From the NCBI GenBank assembly GCA_963744575.1, contig CAVUUF010000011.1, forward strand, positions 38,808 to 102,807: 64,000 nucleotides of DNA, given 5' to 3'. The position numbers and the translations under genes were made by a program. Positions 26,618 through 37,201 of this stretch are shown here, piece after piece. The DNA is from Palsa-504 sp963744575 (lineage in GTDB: Bacteria; Actinomycetota; Actinomycetes; Streptosporangiales; Streptosporangiaceae). Below the pieces are notes generated by a model that ran no database searches, was not told the origin of the DNA, and worked only from the letters and a program-made list of their open reading frames with translations. Position 1 is the first letter of the stretch. Each line of letters starts with the position of its first letter.

Positions 26618-27564
26618 CCAGCCCGCCGGCCACCCCGCAGGCCGGCGGGCGCCAGCAGCGGCCCAAGCCGAAGTCGGGGCGGCCGGACGGAGGGACCACC
26701 GGGCGCCGCGAGCTGTCCCGGCACGCCCGCTTCGCCGAGATCAGCCCCGAAGTCGGCGTCCTGGACGAGCGGGCGATGAGCCGGGCGCTGGACGACGACC
26801 CGACCGCGTTCGAGCTGCTGGCCGCGATGACCACCGCGACGGACGAGCGCCTGCGCGCCGCCGCGATCCGGCTCAGCGCCAGCATCGTGCTCGAGCGCGC
26901 CCGGACCGGGCGTGCCACCATCCGCGGCAGTTCCCGGCTGCGGCCGGTGCGCGGGGCGGCCGACGGCGACCTGGACATCGACGCCTCGGTCGAGGGGGTG
27001 TCCGCCGCCCGCAGCGAGGCCCGGCCGGTGGCGCTGGAGGACCTGACCACGGTGCAGTGGGCGAGGGCGGACACCGCCTTCGCGGTGGTGGTCGACCGGT
27101 CCGGCTCGATGAGCGGAGCCCGGCTGGCCGCGGCCGCGACCGTCGCCGCGGCCTGCGCGCTGCGGGCCCCGCAGGAGCACGCGGTGCTGTCCTTCGCCGG
27201 CTCGGTCGAGGTGATCCGCCTTCTGGTCAGCGACATCACGCCCGCCGCGGTGGCCGAGCGGCTGCTCCGGCTGCGCGGCCACGGCGTGACCAGGCTGGCC
27301 GCCGCGCTCAAGACGGCGGGGGAGCAGCTGGCCCGGGCCCGGGCCCGCCGCCGGGTCGTCATCTTGCTGTCCGACTGCCGCAGCACCGACGAGGACGGCA
27401 CGCTGGAGACCGCCCGCGCGCTGCCCGAGCTGGTCATCCTGGCCCCGGCCGACGATCACGAGCAGGCCGCGCAGCTGGCCGGGCTGGCCGGCGCCCGCTG
27501 GGGCGTGATCGAGCACCCGCTGGATGCCGCTGCGGCCCTGGACCGCCTGCTCGAGCGGCGGTGA
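26614..27564 (+). CDS. VWA domain-containing protein, MoxR partner
   Basis: A 316-residue protein. The N-terminal ~130 residues are a helical CoxE/BchI-partner-like region; residues ~155-316 are a von Willebrand type A domain with MIDAS motif DRSGSMSG (~162-169) and the later threonine (GVTRLAAAL) and aspartate (LSDCRS). It binds a divalent metal and protein partner and acts with the MoxR ATPase whose stop codon it overlaps (ATGA). No signal peptide or TM, so cytoplasmic. The pair resembles the CoxD/CoxE or NorQ/NorD type of chaperone, but no oxidase subunits for those systems are nearby. Confidence 0.88.
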   Translation: MTSPPATPQAGGRQQRPKPKSGRPDGGTTGRRELSRHARFAEISPEVGVLDERAMSRALDDDPTAFELLAAMTTATDERLRAAAIRLSASIVLERARTGRATIRGSSRLRPVRGAADGDLDIDASVEGVSAARSEARPVALEDLTTVQWARADTAFAVVVDRSGSMSGARLAAAATVAAACALRAPQEHAVLSFAGSVEVIRLLVSDITPAAVAERLLRLRGHGVTRLAAALKTAGEQLARARARRRVVILLSDCRSTDEDGTLETARALPELVILAPADDHEQAAQLAGLAGARWGVIEHPLDAAAALDRLLERR

Positions 27565-27659
27565 ACCAGGCCGGTGGTGATGTCATGACGAGAAGCCTAG
27601 GGTCGAGGTATGGCATCAGTGCACACTTCCGGCAGACAGGTCATCGCGGCGGTGCGCGC

Positions 27660-29051
27660 GTGACCGCGGCCGCCGCGCTGGTCGAGGCGCTCGGCCGCGG
27701 CCTGCCCGGCGACCGCCTCGTGGTCGACCCGGACGTGCTCGCCGCCATCTCGCACGACGACGCCGAGTGGGCGCCGGCCGGGAAGGCGGTGGCCGGCGTG
27801 CGCGCGCGTTCGGAGGCCGACGTGCAGTACGTCGTGCGCACCTGCGCCGAACTCGGCGTGCCCGTCGTGCCCCGCGGCGCGGGCACCGGCCTGTCCGGCG
27901 GGGCCAACGCGGTCAGCGGCTGCGTCATCCTCGACCTGCTCCAGATGGACCAGGTCCTGGAGATCGACCCGGACAACCTGGTCTGCGTGGTGCAGCCGGG
28001 AGCGGTCAACAACGACGTCAAGGCCGCGGTGGCCGAGCACGGCCTGTGGTACCCGCCCGACCCGGCCAGCGCCCCGTGGTCGACGATCGGCGGCAACGTC
28101 GCCACCAACGCGGGCGGCCTGTGCTGCCTGAAGTACGGCGTCACCCGCGACTACGTGCTCGGCCTGCGCGCGGTCGTCGGCGGCCCGGTCGCCTACGGCG
28201 ACGTCGTGCGGCTGGGGCGGCGGACCACCAAGGGCGTGGCCGGCCTGGACCTGGTGGGGCTGTTCGTCGGGTCCGAGGGGACGCTCGGCGTGGTGACCGA
28301 GGTGACGCTGCGGCTGCGGCCCGCGCCGGCCGGGACGCCGCGGACCGTCGTCGGCGCCTTCCCCGACCTGGTCTCGTCCGGCCGCGCCGTGGCCCAGATC
28401 ACGCGGCGCGGGCTGACCCCGGCGGTGCTGGAACTGCTGGACCGGGCCTGCCTGGAGGCGGTGGAGGAGTGGAAGCACCTCGGCATCGGCGCGGACGCGG
28501 CGGCGCTGCTGCTGGCCCGGGTGGACACCCCGGGTGACTCCGGCGCGGCCGAAGCGGCGGCCGTCGCCGCGACCATGACCGCGGCGGGGGCGCTGTGGGC
28601 CGAGCAGTCCACCGACGACGCCGAGGCCGAGGCCCTGTTCGACGCCCGGCGGCTGGCCTACCCGGCGCTGGAGCGGCTCGGCCCGGTACTGACCGAGGAC
28701 ATCTGCGTGCCCCGCTCCCAGGTTTCCGCGATGCTGGAGCAGATCAGCGCGATCGCGGCCCGGCACGGGGTACGGATCGCGACCGTCGCGCACGCCGGCG
28801 ACGGGAACCTGCACCCGTGCCTGATCACGCCCGCGGGCGACGCCGCGGCCCGGCAGGCGGCCCAGGCAGCGTTCGAGGAGTTCCTCGACGCGGCGATCGC
28901 GCTGGGCGGCACGGTGACCGGCGAGCACGGCGTCGGGATCCTCAAGCGCGAGGGCATGCGCCGGGAACTCGATCCGGGCTCGCTGGCGCTGCAGGCCGCG
29001 GTGCGCCACGCGCTCGACCCCCGTCAGGTGTTCAATCCGGGCAAGGGCTAG
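27660..29051 (+). CDS. FAD-binding oxidase/dehydrogenase (GlcD/DLD type)
   Basis: A ~463-residue vanillyl-alcohol-oxidase-family flavoprotein. The PP-loop FAD domain contains VVPRGAGTGLSGGANAVSGC and PWSTIGGNVATNAGGLCCLKYGVTRDYVLGL; FVGSEGTLGVVTEVTLRLRP is the second FAD segment; the C-terminal cap ends VAHAGDGNLHPCL, GGTVTGEHGVGILKREGM and DPRQVFNPGKG. It oxidises a 2-hydroxy acid such as glycolate or D-lactate. The GTG at 27660 begins the conserved part; an in-frame ATG at 27585 preceded by GGTGGTGA would add 25 residues and is also possible. It may be the last gene of the dehydrogenase-MoxR-VWA unit, 95 bp after it. Confidence 0.9.
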   Translation: MTAAAALVEALGRGLPGDRLVVDPDVLAAISHDDAEWAPAGKAVAGVRARSEADVQYVVRTCAELGVPVVPRGAGTGLSGGANAVSGCVILDLLQMDQVLEIDPDNLVCVVQPGAVNNDVKAAVAEHGLWYPPDPASAPWSTIGGNVATNAGGLCCLKYGVTRDYVLGLRAVVGGPVAYGDVVRLGRRTTKGVAGLDLVGLFVGSEGTLGVVTEVTLRLRPAPAGTPRTVVGAFPDLVSSGRAVAQITRRGLTPAVLELLDRACLEAVEEWKHLGIGADAAALLLARVDTPGDSGAAEAAAVAATMTAAGALWAEQSTDDAEAEALFDARRLAYPALERLGPVLTEDICVPRSQVSAMLEQISAIAARHGVRIATVAHAGDGNLHPCLITPAGDAAARQAAQAAFEEFLDAAIALGGTVTGEHGVGILKREGMRRELDPGSLALQAAVRHALDPRQVFNPGKG

Positions 29052-29054
29052 TAG

Positions 29055-29198
29055 ACCTCGCGCCAGACCGACACCCTGGAGTGGAGCTATCAGCTGCCGG
29101 AACCGCGCGAGCAGGTGGTGCTGCGCCGCGTGTCGGTCCGGGTGACCGTCGGACAGGTGGCCGGATACGCGCAGGAAGGCCTGCTCCGCGGCAGCTGA
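29055..29198 (+). pseudogene. Possible 3' gene fragment after FAD oxidase
   Basis: A coding-like frame reads TLEWSYQLPEPREQVVLRRV and on to a TGA at 29196-29198, directly after the FAD oxidase, with no start or ribosome site. It may be the tail of a deleted gene. Family not recognised. Confidence 0.25.
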
Positions 29199-30095
29199 TC
29201 AGGGCGCTGTGCTGGTCAGGGCGGGCCGCGCCTGCCCGGCGCGGCCCGCCTCTACCGACCAGCAGGCCTGGAGCAGCGCCTGGGTGAACAGCTGCGGGTT
29301 GGTGAGGCACACCGCGTGGTCGGCGTCTACCTCGTGGACCGATGCCCCGGGGATAGCCCGGGCCAGCTTCAGCTGGCGGCTGGCCGGGACGATGCGGTCG
29401 CGGGTCGTGACCACCACCGCGGCGGGGGTGTCGACCTGGCCGATCCAGGCGTGCGAGGTGAACTCGCAGACCGCCTGGATGGCTGAGATAGCGGTGGCGA
29501 GCGTCGTCCGGCGCAGCTGGGCCCGGGCCCATCGCGCGGTCTGGTGATCCTCGACCGGGCCGATCAGCGCCATGCCGAGGATCTCGGCGGTCATCGGCCG
29601 TAGCAGCGGGTTCCACCGCAGCGCGGCGGCCGTCGTGGGCAGCGTCAGGGCGGCCAGCCGCTCCGCCGGCGACCCCAGGACGTTGCGCGAGGTGGCGCAC
29701 AGTACCAGGCCCGACAGCAGCGGCGCGTGCCGCCGGTACAGCACCTGGGCGACCATGCCGCCCATCGAGTAACCCACGGCGATGAACCTGCCGATGCCGA
29801 GGGCCTCGGCAACCGCGGCGACGTCGTCGGCGCAGTCCTTGAGCTGGAACCGCGGCTCGGCCGCGATCCCGTCACCGTGGCCGCGCAGGTCGATCGCCAC
29901 GACCCGGAAATGCTGGGCGAGCGGCGCGAAGACCCTCGCCCAGTTCAGCTCGGCGGTGAACGTCACCCCGTGGATGAGCATGAGGGTCGCGGCGCCGGGC
30001 GGCCCGGCGCATTCCCACACCCGCGTGATGCCGCGGCCCGGCAGCTCCGCCAGGCGTGTCAGCGGAACCGCTGCTTCCCCGGGCACCATTCGCAC
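29199..30095 (-). CDS. Alpha/beta hydrolase
   Basis: A ~299-residue alpha/beta-hydrolase-fold protein. HG oxyanion segment LMLIHGVTF, nucleophile elbow GYSMGG with S110, acid in TTRDRIVP and catalytic histidine in VDADHAVCL. The cap is about 90 residues. Likely an esterase or lipase; substrate unknown. The ORF extends to 30143, but the AGGAGAGG ribosome site places the start at GTG 30095 (~9-nt spacing) or nearby ATG 30089. Convergent with the fragment after the FAD oxidase. Confidence 0.85.
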   Translation of the reverse strand: MRMVPGEAAVPLTRLAELPGRGITRVWECAGPPGAATLMLIHGVTFTAELNWARVFAPLAQHFRVVAIDLRGHGDGIAAEPRFQLKDCADDVAAVAEALGIGRFIAVGYSMGGMVAQVLYRRHAPLLSGLVLCATSRNVLGSPAERLAALTLPTTAAALRWNPLLRPMTAEILGMALIGPVEDHQTARWARAQLRRTTLATAISAIQAVCEFTSHAWIGQVDTPAAVVVTTRDRIVPASRQLKLARAIPGASVHEVDADHAVCLTNPQLFTQALLQACWSVEAGRAGQARPALTSTAP

Positions 30096-30446
30096 TGCGC
30101 TCACCTCTCCTGCGAGGCCGGTCAGCGAAAGCCGACGATCCACTCCAGCATCTGGACCATGCGTACCGGCTCCGTGCGGCTCGGCGGGGACGAAAGCCCG
30201 GATACTCTATGATTTTCCCCGTACTGGTGGTGAGTATGCTCGCGGACTGACGCGCCGAGCGCACGCGACAGTTGTCAACCTAGCGGGAAGAACCAGCCCT
30301 GTGTCCCGCTTTTCGTGACCAGAGCGCGGGTAAAGCGGGCCGCTGAGGCTGACGGAGCGCTCGAGGCTGGCGTGGCGGCCGTGGTGAGCAAAGTCCGGCC
30401 GACTGAAAGACGCCGCTCCCGGTTCTCCGTCCGTTTCTCCCGGGAA
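30096..30446. other. Intergenic region, promoter only
   Basis: It separates two minus-strand genes. The part near 30180-30240 is less GC-rich and probably holds the hydrolase promoter. I see no gene, hairpin or repeat in the rest. Confidence 0.4.
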
Positions 30447-31100
30447 CTACCCCACTGGGGCCCGGCCGGTCATGATGTAGCCGCTGCCGAACGCCATCTC
30501 GCGAACCTGGACGTCCTCGACCAGTCGCTCCAGGTGCCGCCACGGCCGGTCAAACCCGCTGAAGCTCCGCACGTACGGCGCGTGAGTCATGCTGACCAGC
30601 CAGTTCACCGCCACCAGCATCGGTGCCGCCCACTTGCCCCCGCCGGCTGCGACCCAGGCACCCGGGCGCAGCTTCGTCATGACATTCCGCAGCGCGGCCG
30701 GGGACTGCATGATGTCGTGCACGGCGCAGAAAAGAGCGGCGTCGACGGTCATCCCGATCTGGGCTTCCTCCGCGGCTGATTGCACGACCGTGACGTTGCG
30801 CCACCCCTCGTCCGCTATGTACTCGCGTGCCACCGCCGCCATGTCCGGTGATTCCTCGATGCCCACGACGCCTCCGCCCGGGCCTACCTTCTCCCGCAGC
30901 AGGCCGCAGCACAGTCCGGTCCCGCAGCCTACGTCCAGGACTACCTGCCCGCGGCGGAGCGGGAGCGCCTCGACGACCGCGCGGCGGTAGGGCTCGAAGA
31001 CAGCGGTGTCACGGCCGTAGGAGCCGGCGTGCTCGCCGTAGGCCGGCTGAGGCGCGGCCGGCCCCGCCGCCGCGGAATCGTGTGGTGTACTCATGCTCAT
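30447..31100 (-). CDS. Class I SAM-dependent methyltransferase
   Basis: A 217-residue methyltransferase with a clear motif I VVLDVGCGTGLCCGLL (~53-68), acidic VGIEESPDM, and VDAALFCAVHDIMQSPAALRNVMTKLRPGAW. The YGEHAGSYGRDTAVFEPYRRAVVEAL N-terminus is typical of UbiE-type small-molecule methyltransferases. Substrate unknown. Two ATGs, 31100 and 31094, are possible. It stands alone on the minus strand between the hydrolase and the amidotransferase. Confidence 0.88.
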   Translation of the reverse strand: MSMSTPHDSAAAGPAAPQPAYGEHAGSYGRDTAVFEPYRRAVVEALPLRRGQVVLDVGCGTGLCCGLLREKVGPGGGVVGIEESPDMAAVAREYIADEGWRNVTVVQSAAEEAQIGMTVDAALFCAVHDIMQSPAALRNVMTKLRPGAWVAAGGGKWAAPMLVAVNWLVSMTHAPYVRSFSGFDRPWRHLERLVEDVQVREMAFGSGYIMTGRAPVG

Positions 31101-31231
31101 GCTTCGCCGTCGATGGTGCGGTGCCTTCCGGCGGGTTCACGCCCGAACGCGGTCACCGCTCCACCATAGCCGCGAACCACCGCATCCGCGTAAACGCTGC
31201 GTTAGCTCTGCGTTACGGGGCCAGGTCCCGG

Positions 31232-32074
31232 TTACCTGGTTCCGGACGGGGCTACGGGGGCGAACGGCATCAGCCTGTCGCCTCCCTTGCTGACCACTCC
31301 GTAACTGGCCTCGGGCATCTCGATCCAGGCGCCGGGAAGATCACCGATCGGCTCGGAGACCACCAGCCGGGCGTCGTCGGATACCTCGCGCAAGACCTCC
31401 CGGTCGGGATACTCCTGCCGGAGCGTGCGGACGTCGCGGGTGAAGAACAGCGACCGCGACTTGCCCACGCTCGAGTAGCGGAATACCCACGTGTTCTCCC
31501 CGTCGGTGGTGGCGATGGTGCCCTGGAACGGGTACTGCACGCCCCGGGCCCGCCCACGCGCCTCCACCAGGCCGATGGCCCGCGCGATGGCCTCCGGCGG
31601 GTCGTCCTCCAGGCCGAAGGTGAGCGCCAGGTAGAACAGCACCTCGGTATCGGCGGTGCCCTGGATCTCAGGAAACAGCGGCTCGTCGACGGCCAGCACC
31701 AGGTCGCGCTTGATCGCCGCGAAGCCGTCGATGAACCCGTTGTGCATGAAAAGCCACCGGCCGTGGCGGAACGGATGGCAGTTCGTCTGCTGAACGGCCG
31801 ACCCGATCGCCGCGCGGATGTGCGCGAAGAACAGGTGAGAACTGATGTGGCCGGCGAGCTCACGCAGGTTCTGGTCATTCCACGCGGGCTCGACGCTGCG
31901 GAAGACACCAGGGACCGCGGTGGCGTCGTACCAGCCGACGCCGAACCCGTCACCGTTCGTCGTCTCGGCCCCGAGGTCCGAGTGCAGGCTCTGGTCGATC
32001 AGCGAATGGACCGGGGTGTAGAGCACCTGGGTGAGCAGGACCGGTGAGCCCGTGTAGGCAAGCCAGCGGCACAT
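31232..32074 (-). CDS. Class II glutamine amidotransferase
   Basis: A 280-residue Ntn-type glutamine amidotransferase domain protein of the YafJ/EgtC type. Cys2 of MCRWLAYTG becomes the N-terminal nucleophile after Met removal, which fixes the start at ATG 32074; the longer frame to 32269 would bury it. Other residues are TTNGDGFGVGWY, the FFAHIRAA arginine and NCHPFRHGRWLFMHNGFIDG. It hydrolyses glutamine or a gamma-glutamyl bond; no ergothioneine genes are adjacent, so an EgtC role is not supported by context. Confidence 0.9.
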   Translation of the reverse strand: MCRWLAYTGSPVLLTQVLYTPVHSLIDQSLHSDLGAETTNGDGFGVGWYDATAVPGVFRSVEPAWNDQNLRELAGHISSHLFFAHIRAAIGSAVQQTNCHPFRHGRWLFMHNGFIDGFAAIKRDLVLAVDEPLFPEIQGTADTEVLFYLALTFGLEDDPPEAIARAIGLVEARGRARGVQYPFQGTIATTDGENTWVFRYSSVGKSRSLFFTRDVRTLRQEYPDREVLREVSDDARLVVSEPIGDLPGAWIEMPEASYGVVSKGGDRLMPFAPVAPSGTR

Positions 32075-32388
32075 ACGGTCATGGTCTCGCGCGGTGCGGC
32101 ATCGGCGCCTCATCCTTGGCGGGTTATCCGGCATGCTGGTACGACGCGGGAATTCGCGCAGCACCGCGGCCACGCGGACACCCTCAGGGAGCAGATCCTG
32201 GGCGCCGGGTGGGAAGAGTTCACGCATAACTGAATGTGCTCGACGATGGCATCTGCGATCCTCTTTCAAGGGCTTTCATGGGACCTAACGGCCCGGGTGC
32301 ATGCTCCGCCGGACGGCAGGAGCGAAGGAACGGGAGGCGCGACGATGGATAATCTAACGCCGATCAAAGCACGCAGGGAAAGAGGCGG
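32075..32388. other. Divergent intergenic region
   Basis: It separates the amidotransferase (minus) and the thioesterase (plus) and should hold both promoters. The minus frame stays open to 32269 but shows no family resemblance. The segment at ~32340-32380 (GATGGATAATC) is relatively AT-rich and may be the thioesterase promoter. Confidence 0.35.
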
Positions 32389-32823
32389 ATGACCCAGCCC
32401 GTTCGGGACCAAACCGCTGTCACGGTGCCGGTCCCCACCTCGTATTTCCAGTACGACCAGCAGGGCGTCGTGTTCAACATGTGGTACTTCGGCTGGTTCG
32501 ACGACGCCATGACCCAGTTCCTCGGCGCGGGCGGCTACCCGTACGCCCAGCTGAACGCCGACGGCTTCGACGTCCAGCTGGTGCATACCGAGGCGGACTG
32601 GCGCGACGCGGTGCGCTACGGCGAGCAGGTGACGGTCGACGTGACCACCGAACGCGTGGGCGCGAGCAGCTTCACCCTGTCGTTCGCCGTCCGGGTCGGT
32701 GCGGAGGTGCGCTCGACGGGCCGCACCGTCTACGTGGTGGTGGGCACCGACGGCTCGGGCAAGCGCCCGGTACCGCCCAGGCTCCGCGCCGCCCTCGAAT
32801 CCGCGCTGGCCGGATCCGGTTAG
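32389..32823 (+). CDS. Hotdog-fold acyl-CoA thioesterase
   Basis: A 144-residue YbgC/FadM-type thioesterase. The catalytic-site motif is YFQYDQQGVVFNMWYFGWFDDAM, where the aspartate of the usual H-x-D-xx-G is present but the histidine is glutamine; GYPYAQLNADGF and the central strands are conserved. It hydrolyses acyl-CoA, probably in the same catabolic setting as the acyl-CoA synthetase downstream. ATG at 32389 has AAAGAGGCGG upstream. Its stop overlaps the stop of the convergent symporter by 4 bp. Confidence 0.88.
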   Translation: MTQPVRDQTAVTVPVPTSYFQYDQQGVVFNMWYFGWFDDAMTQFLGAGGYPYAQLNADGFDVQLVHTEADWRDAVRYGEQVTVDVTTERVGASSFTLSFAVRVGAEVRSTGRTVYVVVGTDGSGKRPVPPRLRAALESALAGSG

Positions 32824-34178
32824 CTCGCCGTCCGGCCCGCGACCGGGGTGAGCTCCGGCATGGCCGCAACGTCCGCCTTGCTCCGGTCCGGCAGCAGGAC
32901 CACGGCGATCAGGGTCAGGATGACGCACGCGATGATATAGACAGAGATCGCCGGCCAGCCGAAGGCCGCCAGCATCCACGTCGCGAGCAGCGGCGCCGGA
33001 CCGCCGGCGATCAGCGAGGCGGCCTGGTAGCCCAGGCCGCTGCCGGCGTAGGCGAGCCCGGTCGGGAAGTTCTCCGCGATGTAGGAGGACTGCGGGCCGT
33101 ACTGCATGGCGTGCGGAATGGCGATCAGTGCCGTGCCGAGGATGATGAGGCCGACGGTTGCGGTGTTGAGCAGGAGGAAGAAGGGGAACGCGGCGACACC
33201 CATCAGTATCGCCCCGGTAGCGTAGACCCGCCTGCGGCCCAGCCGGTCGCTGAGGTTGCCGAAGGTCGGTATCAGGATAAGCTCGAGTGCGCCGCCCACG
33301 GTCACCGCGGCGAGGCCGACGCCCGTGCCCTTGTGCAGGTGATCCTTGACGTAGGCCAGCGCGAACGCCGTGTAGATATAGAACGGCGCCTGCTCCGACA
33401 TCCGCAGCAGCGCGCTGAGCACGATCTCCTTCGGATAGCGGCGGAGCACATCGAGCACCGGGGCCTTGGCCACGGTCCGCTTCTTGACCAGTTCGGCGAA
33501 CAGCGGCGTCTCGAGCACCTTCAGCCGCACCCAGAGGCCAATGGCGACCAGCACCAGGCTGGCCAGGAACGGGATCCGCCAGGCCCACGCCTTGAACGCG
33601 TCCGGCGCGGCCAGCGCGATCGCCGTCATCATCCCGGTGCCGAGCAGCAGCCCGATCGGCACGCCCATCTGCGGCCAGCTGGCCATCAGCCCGCGTCGCC
33701 GCTGCTTGCCCCACTCCATGGAGAGCAGCACCGAGCCGCTCCACTCACCGCCGACCGCGAGGCCCTGCAGGATCCGCAGCACCACGAGCAGGATGGGCGC
33801 CGCGATGCCGATCGTCGCGGTGCCGGGCAGGACGCCGACCAGGGCGCTCGCGAGCCCCATCATCAGCAGGGTGATGATCAGCGTGGCCTTGCGGCCGATC
33901 CGGTCGCCCCAGTGGCCGAAGATCGCCGCGCCGACCGGCCGGGCCGCGAACCCGACGGCGTAGGTGGCGAACGACTCGAGCGTGCCCGCGTAGGAGCTGG
34001 AGGCGGGGAAGAAGACCGCGGGGAACACGATGGCCGCGGCCGTTCCGTAGAGGAAGAAGTCGTACCACTCGATGGAGGTCCCGACCACGCTGGCCACGGC
34101 GGCGAGGCGGATCTGCCGTTTGCGCCCGGCTTCGTCGACCGAACTGGCGCGGCCTGCTTCTTCGGGTTGCAGCACCAT
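32820..34178 (-). CDS. MFS metabolite:H+ symporter (MHS family)
   Basis: A 452-residue 12-TM transporter of the metabolite:H+ symporter group (shikimate/alpha-ketoglutarate/proline type). Signature features: ASVVGTSIEWYDFFLYGTAAAIVF in helix 1, GHWGDRIGRKATL loop, LQGLAVGGEWSGSVLLSMEW in helix 4-5 and LSDRLGRRRVY in the second half. It probably imports an organic acid or amino-acid-like compound. ATG at 34178 has AGGAAGGA upstream; the longer frame to 34277 is not supported. It is divergent from the acyl-CoA operon, so the substrate could feed it. Confidence 0.92.
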   Translation of the reverse strand: MVLQPEEAGRASSVDEAGRKRQIRLAAVASVVGTSIEWYDFFLYGTAAAIVFPAVFFPASSSYAGTLESFATYAVGFAARPVGAAIFGHWGDRIGRKATLIITLLMMGLASALVGVLPGTATIGIAAPILLVVLRILQGLAVGGEWSGSVLLSMEWGKQRRRGLMASWPQMGVPIGLLLGTGMMTAIALAAPDAFKAWAWRIPFLASLVLVAIGLWVRLKVLETPLFAELVKKRTVAKAPVLDVLRRYPKEIVLSALLRMSEQAPFYIYTAFALAYVKDHLHKGTGVGLAAVTVGGALELILIPTFGNLSDRLGRRRVYATGAILMGVAAFPFFLLLNTATVGLIILGTALIAIPHAMQYGPQSSYIAENFPTGLAYAGSGLGYQAASLIAGGPAPLLATWMLAAFGWPAISVYIIACVILTLIAVVLLPDRSKADVAAMPELTPVAGRTAS

Positions 34179-34432
34179 GGGGGTTCCTTCCTGACCGTCC
34201 CCCGGCCGGTCTTCGGTTGTCTCCTCGCGCCTACCGCGAAAACCCCTTCCCAAACGCCTGCTGCTCAGGCGGCGCACCGGTGGTGCAAACTACGTGCTGA
34301 GAACCAGCTGATCGAGGGCCGGACGCGGGTCAGGGCGGGCTTGCCGCCCGGCGGGAAAGCTGGCTACTTTTAAGGCAAATTAATCCACCTTCTGAGCAGG
34401 CCGACCGCGACGGCCGCCCGCGGCGGAGGACC

Positions 34433-35968
34433 ATGTACCCAGGAACGTACGCGGCCGAGGCGCCGGACCGGATCGCAGCGGTCGTGGCCGGTACCGGGGA
34501 GACGATCAGCTACGGCGACCTGGAGCGACGTTCGGTCCAGCTGGCGCACGTGCTGTACGAGGCGGGCCTTCGGCCGGGCCACGTCGTGGCCCTGCTGACC
34601 GAGAACAACCTGCGCGCCTTCGAGGTGTACTGGGCCGCGCTGCGGTCCGGGCTGTACATCACGGCCGTCAACCACCACCTCAAGCCCGACGAGGTGGCCT
34701 ACATCATCAGCGACAGCGGTGCGACCGCGCTGGTCGTGTCGGCTGGGCAGGCCGCCACCGCCGAGGCGATCATCGACCGGACTCCGGGCACCAAGCTGCG
34801 ACTGGCCTACGGCGGGCAGGTCCAGGGCCACGACAGCTACGAGGAGACCATCGCCGCCGCATCGGAAGAGCCGTTCGCCTATCAGCCGGTGGGCTCCACC
34901 ATGCTGTACTCCTCGGGCACCACCGGCCGCCCCAAGGGAGTCCGGCCGACACTGCCCGACCGCCAGGTGTCCGAGCCCGGCGACACCCTGGCGGCCCTGG
35001 CTGAGATGTTCTTCGGCGTCACCAGGGACTCGGTCTACCTGTCGCCCGGGCCGCTCTACCATGCGGCCCCGCTGCGCTGGTGCGGCGCCATCCAGGCCCT
35101 CGGCGGCACCGTGGTGATGATGAAGCGGTTCGACGCCGCTCGCGCCCTGCAGGCCATCGGTGACTACCGCGTCACGCACGCGCAGTTCGTGCCGACCATG
35201 TTCGTCCGGATGCTGCAGCTCCCACCGGAAGTCCGGGAGCGGTATGACGCCTCCAGCCTGCGCGTCGCCATCCACGCCGCGGCGCCGTGCCCGGTCGAGG
35301 TCAAGCAGAAGATGATCGGCTGGTGGGGCCCGGTCCTGGTGGAGTACTACGCCGGCACTGAGGGTAACGGCATGACGGTCGTCGACAGCGGTACGTGGCT
35401 CGCCAAGCCGGGCACCGTCGGCCGGGCCGTCTCCGGCAACCTGCGGATCTGCGCCGATGACGGCACCGAATTGACCGCCGGCCAGACCGGCATCGTCTAC
35501 TTCGCGAACGAGGAGATCCCGTTCGCCTACCACAACGACCCGGACAAGACCCGTGCCGCCCAGCATCCGGCCCACCCGGGCTGGACCACCCTGGACGACA
35601 TCGGCTACCTCGACGAGGACGGCTTCCTTTTCCTCACCGACCGCAAGGCGTTCACGATCATTTCCGGCGGCGTCAACATCTACCCGCAGGAGACCGAGAA
35701 CGTGCTCGCGCTGCACCCGGCCGTCTACGATGTCGCGGTCATCGGCATCCCCGACCCGGAGATGGGGGAGTCGGTCGCCGCGTTCGTCCAGCCCGCACCG
35801 GACGTCGCCCCGGGACCCGAACTCGAGCAGGAGATCATCGCGTTCGTAAAGTCGAAGATCGCCGGCTTCAAGGCGCCCAGGACCGTGCGGTTCGTCGATG
35901 CCCTGCCGCGCAGCGAGGCGGGCAAGCTGGTGAAGTCGCAGCTCAAGGCCAGATACGCAGCTGGCTGA
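34433..35968 (+). CDS. Acyl-CoA synthetase (AMP-forming)
   Basis: A 511-residue ANL-superfamily ligase. AMP-binding P-loop YSSGTTGRPKG (159-169), EYYAGTEGNGMT (A5), TLDDIGYLDEDGFLFLTDR (A7/A8) and the catalytic C-terminal lysine K498 in SEAGKLVK are present. It activates a carboxylic acid to acyl-CoA, likely a fatty or steroid side-chain acid. ATG at 34433 with GGAGGACC ribosome site. First gene of an operon with a thiolase (15-bp gap) and an SRPBCC-YjbR fusion (ATGA overlap). Substrate not determined. Confidence 0.93.
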   Translation: MYPGTYAAEAPDRIAAVVAGTGETISYGDLERRSVQLAHVLYEAGLRPGHVVALLTENNLRAFEVYWAALRSGLYITAVNHHLKPDEVAYIISDSGATALVVSAGQAATAEAIIDRTPGTKLRLAYGGQVQGHDSYEETIAAASEEPFAYQPVGSTMLYSSGTTGRPKGVRPTLPDRQVSEPGDTLAALAEMFFGVTRDSVYLSPGPLYHAAPLRWCGAIQALGGTVVMMKRFDAARALQAIGDYRVTHAQFVPTMFVRMLQLPPEVRERYDASSLRVAIHAAAPCPVEVKQKMIGWWGPVLVEYYAGTEGNGMTVVDSGTWLAKPGTVGRAVSGNLRICADDGTELTAGQTGIVYFANEEIPFAYHNDPDKTRAAQHPAHPGWTTLDDIGYLDEDGFLFLTDRKAFTIISGGVNIYPQETENVLALHPAVYDVAVIGIPDPEMGESVAAFVQPAPDVAPGPELEQEIIAFVKSKIAGFKAPRTVRFVDALPRSEAGKLVKSQLKARYAAG

Positions 35969-35983
35969 ACGGAGGACCAGACC

Positions 35984-37197
<1,214 letters not shown>

Positions 37198-37201
<4 letters not shown>

